This document shows, piece after piece, positions 55,692 to 64,000 of a DNA stretch of 64,000 nucleotides. Under the pieces are notes generated by a model. The model ran no database searches, had not been told where the DNA came from, and worked only from the letters and a program-made list of their open reading frames with translations. A program made the translations under genes and the position numbers. The DNA is taken from positions 111,416,687 to 111,480,686 of the forward strand of contig CM066732.1 of the NCBI GenBank assembly GCA_033961575.1. Direction: 5' to 3'. Source of the DNA: Aselliscus stoliczkanus. Taxonomy: Eukaryota > Chordata > Mammalia > Chiroptera > Hipposideridae. Within the stretch, counting starts at the first letter, position 1; each line of letters opens with the position of its first letter.

Positions 55692-56019
55692 CGCAGTGGG
55701 ATAGAGTGAGGGAGCAGTGAAGAATAAGATGTACATACAAACTAGAGAGAGTAGACAGTGAGCTGTGCAGTGTGGAAGGACAGATAAGCATCTGGAGTGA
55801 GCCTTGGGTCTGGGGTCATCACCCGGCTAATTCACATAGACAGAGGTGACGAGAGGAACAATGTCAGCCTCCAAGAGGGGCAGAGCCAGGATACCTGAAG
55901 GGTCGAGTGGGCAACCAGAGGCAGAAGCAGAGAGCTACAGACTCAGAAGTCATCAGCCATCAGTGGGGGGCAAGGCAGGGGCTTGAAGGACTAGAGGGGC
56001 AGGTCAACGAAACCACACC
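55689..56019. other. Unique sequence
   Basis: Nothing recognised. Confidence 0.45.
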
Positions 56020-56330
56020 TCCAAAGTCTGGCCTCCAAGACCCTCCATATCTGGTTTCTGCCTGTCTTTCCAGCCTGATCGCCTGCTGTCCCCCATGTGA
56101 CACCTTATATGCCATCAAATTAAAAATGCAGCATGCTCTGTGTTGTTCTCCATGTTTGCCTTTGTTCTTTCTGTTCTCGGTACCTGGACAATCCTTTCTC
56201 TCGTCTCCTCATAATGTCTCTCATCTTCGAAGAAGTAGCTTTAGAGCCACCTCTCCCTTGCCCCCTAAAACTTCAGGCTGGGTTAAGTACCACTCCTATG
56301 TGTCCTGATGACCTTGTGCCAATTTCCAAC
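56020..56330 (+). repeat. L2 LINE 3' region
   Basis: 'ccaagaccctccatatctgg', 'tttctgcctgtctttccagc', 'ctgatcgcctgctgtccccc', later 'cggtacctggacaatccttt' and 'ttaagtaccactcctatgtg', follow the L2 3' region in order. The 133- and 92-codon frames here are artefacts of the repeat. Confidence 0.75.
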
Positions 56331-56504
56331 CTTCCACCTAAAGAAGATGACAAAGAAGTTTTAGGCAAAGGGTCATGGCTGCCTGGGACACTGTGTTCAG
56401 AAGGGTTCTGAGGCCTCATATGGGATCATTTGGAAAGGATACTACAGTCAGTTAAGCACACCTGCCACTTCAGGGCATGGGCTACAATTTGCTGTTTCTG
56501 TTCT
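56331..56504. other. Unique spacer
   Basis: Nothing recognised. Confidence 0.45.
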
Positions 56505-56640
56505 AGACTAACATTCTCATTAGCCAGATGAGGAACCTGAGGCTGAAAGGCGGCAAGTATCTACCCAGTGTTACAAGGCTAGTGAACAACAAAATCAAGG
56601 GGAAATCCCAAGTCTTGTGATTCCTCACCACGTGCTCCTT
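56505..56640 (-). repeat. MIR SINE (reverse)
   Basis: 'cattctcattagccagatga', 'ggaacctgaggctgaaaggc' and 'cagtgttacaaggctagtga' follow the reversed core. Confidence 0.75.
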
Positions 56641-58044
56641 TTACATGTTAAGATTCCCAAAGATTCTAAATCTGGAATACTGGAACGCTTAGTTCTTTTT
56701 GGAGGTAGAGGGTAATTATGTAGTGATGGAGCCAGTGAAGGGAAACAGTTTTAGTGATTTTGCTTGGACACCGTTTGCCTGAACCCCTGTGTGTTGTAAT
56801 GTTTTCTCCTACTGACTCCTCCACAAGCCCCTGCCTTTACACTCTCCTCTACTCTGCGCTGTTGGCACTGCCAGTGCCTGTTACCCAAGTGAAAACGAAG
56901 ACTTCTGAGCTGACTCTCCGAGTATCACAAATATGCCCTCAGAATGATGCATGCTCCTCTGTATCAGGGGAGAGAGGTAGAAGAAACTGAAGCCGCCTTT
57001 CCCAACTTCATCTTTTACTCCTCACCCTGGAATCTGCAACTTTCCTGAGAAAGCAATATACTTAGAGTGGTTTCAGTAGATCAACTCTTTCTCTGTCTTA
57101 AAGGAATTTTCCAGTGGGTTCTAGTTTCAGGAGGTTACAAGGTATAAGGAAAGCTGGCAAACTCTCAGTCTGACTAGAAGTTGTCACGTTATCACTGTAC
57201 TTAAATTTAGCTGGAAGATTTTAGAAAATTCGATTGTGCATTTTTCTTAGACATTACAGGGTGAGAAACAGGAAACACCTCCCTGCCTACCCCCTCTGCC
57301 CCCCACCCATGTTTCTGAGAGAGTTTGGGATTAGAGATGAATTGTACCAGAGTGGCATGGATATGCCAAGGGTCATCTCACCTTTAAAACTTAAGTGTGG
57401 CAAACTGGGCTGAAGAGACTCATCAAGATGTCCCCCCGCTATGTGCTTCAACAACGAATGACCTGCTTCGCCAGGTTACCCAGGGACACAGCTCTAACCG
57501 AAGACAGGAGAATTCCCAGGACTGGAAGCGAATGTGAGACGATGATAGGACATTCCCTAACCCTCCTATCCCAGGATGCTCAACGGCAATTAGCAACCAT
57601 GTCCTTTGTCTCACCTCCACTGTGTTTTTAGCAGTTCAGTATCTTCAGGGGACAGGGCAAGAGGGAATGGGATTAGGCTGGGAGCCCTGATTTTCTGAGG
57701 GAAGACAGTATTATACGTTTCATTTCATGTTTCTCTGAAGGGCTTCTGGACAACCAAATCCTTACCCTGACCCAGGTTTGATTGTCTTTGGGAGCCCACC
57801 TTACCCCTCACGAGAAATCAAAGCAGCCGATTTGTTGTTGAATTTCTAAGCAGCCAAAAAGAGACTATCCCATTGTATCTTTTTATCTTTCTTTCAAGCC
57901 CTGTAAGAGGCTCCTACGGGAAGAGGGAGCATGGAGGAAGGAGAAGTGGGTGACACAGCTTTTGAGGGATCAATAAATTCGACTGCTCCTGTCCACAAGG
58001 GAAGGGACAGTGCAGGGAGGCAGATGAGAAAAGGAATCCCAGAA
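56641..58044. other. Unique sequence, no gene seen
   Basis: Frames of 62 to 78 codons have no recognised domain. No repeat recognised. Confidence 0.45.
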
Positions 58045-58215
58045 TCATAAATTTTAAAGCTGCAAAGACCCGTAGAGATCACCCAGCATAACCTCCTTTA
58101 TTTTATAAACGAGGAAACTGAAGTCAGAAATGCTAACAGACCTGCCCAAGGTCATGCAACTTGTGAAGACAGAACCAGTTCCCCAATCCAGCACTTTCTC
58201 CACAGTCCACAGCTG
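58045..58215 (-). repeat. MIR-family SINE (reverse)
   Basis: 'agaccc' and 'gtagagatcacccagcataa', 'cctcctttattttataaacg', 'aggaaactgaagtcagaaat' and 'cccaaggtcatgcaacttgt' are a good reversed match to a MIR-type element. Confidence 0.75.
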
Positions 58216-58838
58216 TTGCCACCACCCCTTCAAGCAGCCATTTGAACACTAAAGTGCCCACAGTATGACCCCACGTTCATCCCCAACAAGCCTCCCATAA
58301 TGTTGCTCTCCTCAAAAACAATGTCATGGCTGTCCATTTTCTCTAAAAAAACTATCTCCATCGGCCACATGGGCCCAGAGACAGTTTCTTCCTGTGAAGC
58401 GCTCTCACAGCTGACTTCTTCTGTGAAGCTGGCAAAGCCGCTTCGGCGATCATTTTTTAACGCAGCAGCTCCCTGACGAGAGGATTAAAGCAGGCGGCTT
58501 TCAAAAAAGTCTCAAAAATAATTTAAAACACACTATGTTAATGCTTGTTGAGAGTTTTGTATGCTTTCGTAAGAACCCCTAAATCTCTAGTCTGCCACAC
58601 CCTAACAGCAATCCTGTCACTATCATGGTTTACTGAAATTCAGAAAAAAAATACAGTGGGCCTAGTCATAAATGAGGATCAGCAACCTAACTGTGCAGAT
58701 GAGGCTTTCAAAATCACAAACTAAAACTGAGTGTGGAGTCACAAATCTGGGATTTTTGAGGAAGTAGGTGGTTGTTCTTTTGGAGGATCGTTCCTTTGAA
58801 GTCCTTCTTGCACATAAGATGGGCAAGGGCCTAGAAAA
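58216..58838. other. Unique sequence with a possible conserved element
   Basis: 58380-58620 is free of recognisable repeats and contains several intact CpGs ('gccgcttcggcgatcat', 'aacgcag', 'ctgacgag'). No exon is recognised. Confidence 0.4.
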
Positions 58839-59036
58839 TAGTGCTTCTCAAATGTTAGCTTGTCTCAGATTCGCTAGTAGAGTGTGTAAAACACACACTG
58901 CTGGGCCCCACTCCTTTCTGAGCCCTGACTTTCTGAGTCAGCAGGTCTGGAGTGGGACCTAAGCATCCGCATTTCTGATGAGTTTCCAGGTGGTGCTGAT
59001 GGTGCTGGTCCAGGGACCACACTTTGGGGACTGCTG
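58839..59036. mobile_element. MER5A hAT (Charlie) element, full length
   Basis: Starts (t/c)AGTGCTTCTCAAATGTTAG and ends CACACTTTGGGGACTGCTG. The interior has 'actgctgggccccactcctt', 'ctgagtcagcaggtctggag' and 'tttccaggtggtgctgatgg', diagnostic of MER5A. About 198 bp with decayed terminal inverted repeats; inactive. Confidence 0.9.
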
Positions 59037-61074
59037 GGCTGTAAAGACCTCCCTCCCCAAGTCTCTGCTGGGGTGGGACTTAATTACAATGTGGAAGACA
59101 GGATGTGAGGTGAGATTTTAAACTTTCTTCGTAGGCACAGCAAGCAGGGTGGGAATCCAAAGCATACAGACTCGAGGGCCTGTTATCACAGCATCAGCAG
59201 CAAGCAGTCCCTTAAAAAGGGAGGTAAGCAGTGTACTCCAGCCCCTTTAGTCACCTCGAAAAAGATAATGCCTATCTGAGCAAAAGTCAACATCGGGAAG
59301 CTTAAAACCTGGGGTCCCCATGCTCATTCCTCAAGCAGGAAAAAAAAAAAAAATGCTTTTAAGTAGAGAAAGTGCAGTGTAAATAGAAAGTAGGGCCCGA
59401 TTTCCACAAGCTTGAGTCAAAGAATCTGCTGAGAAGGCCACATGACACACGAAATGAAATCCAGGTCCTTGATACCCAGAGGCAAGAAAGAGAACGAAAG
59501 ATCCCAGAAAATCCCAACGTTCCTGAATTTCTACAGTAAACAGTTCTGGTCAGATTCTCTTGCTTTGTGGAGCATACATGAAGTTCATTAACTGGCATAC
59601 GTTAAACAAGCAAACAATAATAAAAAAAAAATTACAAAAAAAATAGGTGCTAGAGGACAAATCAGTAATTGCTCCTTTAGAGCAAACCAAAGTTACTGAG
59701 AAAATCTCCTATAAAGGCTCTGTCAAAACAAGTCACTTAAGGATTAGTGAGAGCTAAATCCTCCGTCAGAGCGATTTTTCTCAACATTCGTAAATGGGTT
59801 TTAGTATCGGAAAATCTTAGAAAATATAGTTCCCCTGCCCCCACCCTCCTTTCAGGATGGCTCTTTCAGTAGCTTGACATCTTGTGGAAGCACAGGATTT
59901 CCTTAGGATGAGGCTTCTTCTTGACAAAAATAAAAATAAATAAATAAACTCTGTCATTCACAGCAAAGTCAGTGGCTGGAAATAAATCCTCCCAGACATT
60001 TAGTAGCATGTTTCAGAGTTTTGCCCATGCAACTCATGTTCAAGTACAGCCCTCTCCTCTCACAGTCATTTCCCTGAGAATAATTAATATATGGCTGTTA
60101 CAAGCTAATATGTACTTTAACTTTCTATGTCTTTCCATTTTGGTCTCTTTCCTTACAGTTTAAGCACTCAATTTGTTCATGTGGTGAGGGCCCGGGCTTA
60201 AACTGCATCATTCACATGTACAGATGATTACTTCTTTTAAGTAGAAAAAGACAAATACTAACAATACTAAACGTATTCACTGGTGCTTTCTAAGGGTACA
60301 CATTTTAATTCTGTCTGGAAAGGGTTATTTATTTACCCTCCTAAAACTATTGTCAGGACTTGCGTTATATTTCTGAGTAGTCTCTGCAGTTCCTATCACT
60401 GGATTATGGAGGTCTGTCTCTGTTCATTCAGCCAGCGTGTAAGAAACACCCACTCATCCTGTAAGCACGGAGACACACTCTGGCATTATCCCCATGAGAG
60501 GGAGTCTTGGCAAGGCCATTTTCACGTCTGCCTCCCAGATGGTTACACTCCACTTTTTCTACCCAAATCTTTGTTCTCGCATCAGCTCTCAAAGCCAACA
60601 CATCCTGGATGTCATCAGTGCCAATCAATGTAAAGCTAACACACTTTCAAATTGCTCACAGGTGAATAAGGATTAATTTTACCCCTTTGGCAATAGACTG
60701 TTAATAAATTTTCCATTTCCACCATTAGACCCTTTACAAACAACCAGAAATACAAAAGTATTTCTCCTGATACCCAGATAGCAAGTCTTAGCTACAGACC
60801 TGGATTTAGGCATTAATATGCTAGGCTCTTCCTTCGCATAGTATGATAGGAGGGGGTGACCCAAAATTCCAACCCAAAACATTTCCCTTACTGATCTACC
60901 GTATGCCTAAATTTTGCCACTGAAAAGGTACTTTAACATCCAGGAATACCCTTTTCATATTAAGTTATTCTGAGAGGCAGACCATTACATCTATTTAATT
61001 GGTAAGACTCTAGAGAATTTAGCAAGTCTTTTATTTTGGTTGCATAGCCAAGAGAACTGAGGCTTAGGGTTATA
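59037..61074. other. Unique sequence, no gene seen
   Basis: A-rich runs at 59340-59353 and 59620-59643. The 116-codon plus frame at 60283-60633 is unrecognised. No interspersed repeat was recognised. Confidence 0.45.
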
Positions 61075-61215
61075 TACAGACTGGATTTGGATTCCAAGAG
61101 CCACTGTTTCCATAGCACTGTGAATTTTGGCAAGTCATTTCTCCTCTAAGAGGCTCAGCTTTATCACTGATAAATGGGGAATGATAATGAAGTGAAGAGT
61201 AAATAAAGAAACAGG
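61075..61215 (+). repeat. MIR SINE
   Basis: 'actggatttggattccaaga', 'tgtgaattttggcaagtcat', 'agaggctcagctttatcact' and 'gataaatggggaatgataat' occur in MIR order. Confidence 0.75.
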
Positions 61216-62429
61216 AAGTGAGAGTAAATAAACAGGAAGAGCACACTGTGTTGGGTCTGCTATCTGGCCAATGCTCAACAGTGTGAATTGCCTTTTTCAT
61301 GGGTTGGCTGGTCAGGGACAGTGAGGTCAAGATAGATTATCCTCCTAAAGTTAAGAGGAGATAAAAGAAACAGGGCACATCCGAGGAAGGCAGATCCAAG
61401 GAGTGGGTTGCTGTGTGTGTGTTAATGGGCAGCAGTGGGAGCAGGAGAATACTAGTCACCTGGGAGAAAGAACTGCAGAGCTGAAGAAACAGACATAAAA
61501 AGGAGAGAGGACCAGAGAAGGCTAGAGAGGACAGCCTTTTGTCTACTACAGTCATCTGCTGATAGCCAGCTCTACCCACAATTTTACAAGTTTCACACCA
61601 GTTCTGCCCTAACTTGATTACATATCAGGGCCTTGTGTTCATTATTTCAAAAATGATATCTCAAGATCTTTGCCTGTGGGGTTAATGAGTAATCAGAATG
61701 TACACATAAATCTCCACTTTGCTAAAGATCAAGTTGAATAGTTGCCTCAAATCTCTCGTGTAGTGGAGGGGGTATGGATGTTAGATGAATACATAAAAAA
61801 AGTGTGAACCAATTATCTTGGTGGTATGTCCAGAGACCACAGCTGCCCATTTTTTTTGGATGGGGTGGTGGTGAGGATAAAAGTTACCCTCAGTCTAATT
61901 TACCATTGCTCAGAGAAGAATCTGTGTTTTTGTGTTTCACATCCACTGGATAGCTCTGTGGCTAAAAACATATTTTTGCACCCCCAGTTGAGGCACTTGT
62001 TTACCAAATGATTTGTGAATTTTATTTATGGGGAAGTTCTTATGAAATTGTACTTTGATTGAAAAAAAAATGAAGCTTACATAAAAGAGATGAATCTGGA
62101 AATTTTACAATGTCTGTCCATAGATAATGCTTACTCAGATAATGCTTACTTGATCCCATAAGAGATAACAACTGTTAGTCTCCCATTTTAATTCACTCAC
62201 TTCAGTCTTCTTGAGCTTCTTCTCAAGCACGAAGTCATGAAATTGGGAAGCAAAGCTGTGCCCACACTGAAAAGAGGAAGACCTTGTGGAAAGGACGGGG
62301 CCCACATTGGGTTGCAGAAAGGAGTTGATGTTTCCCTCCACCCTTACCTCCTTCTGTTCTTATCTTGGATGAACAAATGTTGAAGATAGATGTTAAGTAG
62401 CAGTCATGAAATTGTAAGATTCTGAAAGG
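61216..62429. other. Unique sequence, no gene seen
   Basis: Contains a 15- to 16-bp tandem duplication ('agataatgcttact' twice near 62122-62151). The frames are unrecognised. Confidence 0.45.
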
Positions 62430-62625
62430 AAGCTATAATTCTTAAATACCTCCTATGTACTAGCCATTTTATGGGCACCAACTCGTCTAACAAATGACAT
62501 AAAAGCTCAATGAAGTAGAATTCTTTCTCTACATTACAGGCCAAAGAAGAGGATGAGTGTGGTTGAGGTTGAGTGACAGAACTAATATTCAAACTGAGTT
62601 CTGGTGACTCTAAAGCATGTATGGG
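62430..62625 (-). repeat. MIR SINE (reverse)
   Basis: 'aatacctcctatgtactagc', 'cattttatgggcaccaactc', then 'gaggttgagtgacagaacta' and 'atattcaaactgagttctgg', follow a reversed MIR from 3' end to head. Confidence 0.7.
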
Positions 62626-64000
62626 GTGGGGTCAGGTTGCTCTTTAGCTTTGGAGGCCTTTTGTTTACTGGAAGCAAGGGCTTCATGCTAGGCTCAAGGA
62701 ATAAAAGTAAACAGAATTGGTAAATCTCTGCATAGCTTAGGTCTTCTAGTGTTAAAATGGAGGCAAAAAGGCAGGCAGGGCAGACCTCTTCAGAAAACGA
62801 GGCAATACATTTTAAGAACTATCACAGGGGGTTGGATGATGAAGTGTTCCAAGAACATACTATAAAGAAATGCTATCTAGCATATGGTTTTTAGGGATCT
62901 GATATGAGGGCATAGGGGGTAGGGTGAAAGGCAAGCCATGATCTCACGCTCATTGGTGATGAGACCATGACAGATACTCCTTGGAATTTCCAGAAAACAT
63001 CTAGCAAGGATTTCAATGGGCCGTAACTGACCTTCATGCCATTGTAAATGAGCACTGGGGTCGGGGTGGTCCACATCCTGCTTAGGGGAACAAGGAGCAA
63101 CTTTTCATCTCCAGGCCACCAGGGGTTGTCCGCAGTGCAATAGAAAACCATGCCTTAGCCTTGGGAGGGCAGCCCAATATGCAAACATGGTTGATACACG
63201 CTATTTTCCAATCTTAATCTTCTTATTTCCTGCACTAGGATTTCCTAGGCAAGATCTCAGAGAAGTAAATATGAATACATCGTTTCCAAAAGTCCTCACC
63301 ATGGGGAGCATAGACTTCTGCATTTAGCCACCTGGGCAGGTCAAAAGCAGATTTTCATGTGGTAAGCCAAAGCACATGTCCCAATATGGACATGGTACCT
63401 TCACAGCTCTTATCTGATTGAAGCGCACAAATGTGGATTGGTAATGACAATGATTACTAATTTTCTGAGGGGAGAAAGGGGAAATCCAGTATAGTGACTG
63501 GGTAAAAAGTTAGTAATAAAAGGTAAGTAACCCAGACGGGGAGTTTCCTGAGCAAGCACAACCGACAGTTTTTAGCCACGTTTCTTTCATGGCGTTCTCT
63601 TCACGTCAAGTTGATAGATATCTGACCCAGTGCTGGACCATCTACTGAAACCACCTCTTGTCATTTCACCAGGTAGGGACGTCAGCAAAATGCCTTTTTA
63701 AGCGCAAGCAGCAACCAAAACATACCAAAACAACTCTCCACACTTCAAACTAAACAAACAATGAAGTAAACCCAGATTAAATACAGCTTTATCAGGATGG
63801 AGTTTGAGTAATCTCTGAATCAACAAAATCTGGGGAATGTGTGTACAGAATATCCATTACACAAATGTCAGACCACAAAGTCAAACTCCTTTTTGAGACG
63901 CTGCTAAGGACTCCCTAATGCAACCAATATAGGAGGGCAAGGGATGCCCGGTGTCATGCTAGCTTCTACCCTACAGCCTGGTTTTCCTTATGCAAATGTC
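62626..64000. other. Unique sequence to the window edge, no gene seen
   Basis: Overlapping minus frames at 62877-63151 are unrecognised. No repeat recognised. Confidence 0.45.

Noticed and set aside
1..64000. CRISPR arrays, prokaryotic operons, attachment sites, ribosome binding sites, tRNA or rRNA genes
   Set aside because: The window is mammalian nuclear DNA. The tandem arrays are microsatellites or short duplications, and tRNA-like sequences occur only within SINE heads.

Overview
The window is nuclear DNA of a placental mammal and is almost certainly intergenic or deep intronic. The sequence shows a dense background of ancient mammalian repeats (MIR, L2, LINE-1 3' ends, MER5A/MER20/MER58-like hAT elements, MaLR-type LTRs), many microsatellites, and only short open frames cut by stops in every frame. 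I found no convincing protein-coding exon, no tRNA, rRNA, snRNA or CRISPR gene, and no prokaryotic-style operon. Three younger tRNA-derived SINE copies have heads starting GGCCGGCC. One carries a body ending in an AATAAA-bearing tail of the type I associate with yinpterochiropteran bats (horseshoe bats, fruit bats and relatives). The lineage is therefore an inference with moderate confidence; placental mammal is firm.

Layout. 1-13.3 kb: unique sequence with scattered MIR and L2, a GA microsatellite and two candidate regulatory clusters. 13.3-26 kb: a hAT remnant, a MaLR-type LTR, L2/MIR relics, a 56-bp tandem duplication and an unexplained 44-bp dispersed repeat. 26.2-28.3 kb: an accessory cluster with a Tigger-like element flanked by TA, a mariner remnant that keeps the last codons of its transposase, a SINE, then a repeat-free stretch rich in homeodomain-type sites. 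28.3-35 kb: MIR/L2 relics and unique sequence. 35-39.5 kb: the most complex part, with an L1 3' end, an 85-bp mariner hairpin MITE, a long L2, a Z-DNA-prone repeat, a composite SINE with a 15-bp target duplication, a hAT element with a perfect 8-bp target duplication split by another SINE, and a MER58-like element. 39.5-47.9 kb: a candidate CTCF site, an L1 3' end of about 1.3 kb, a MER20 with its target duplication and an old L1. 48.8-56.3 kb: a long purine tract, a MaLR LTR, several microsatellites and a GA-repeat-associated duplication. 56-64 kb: mostly unique sequence with a few MIRs and one full MER5A.

No genes act together here. The functional interest lies in possible regulatory elements in the repeat-free stretches and in retroposon and transposon structures. 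I did not find a clearly new system. The strongest unusual objects are the composite SINE (37235-37738), the nested hAT/SINE (37888-38314) and the mariner hairpin (35541-35625). Repeat family names come from recognition by eye, and repeat boundaries are approximate unless a target-site duplication is given.
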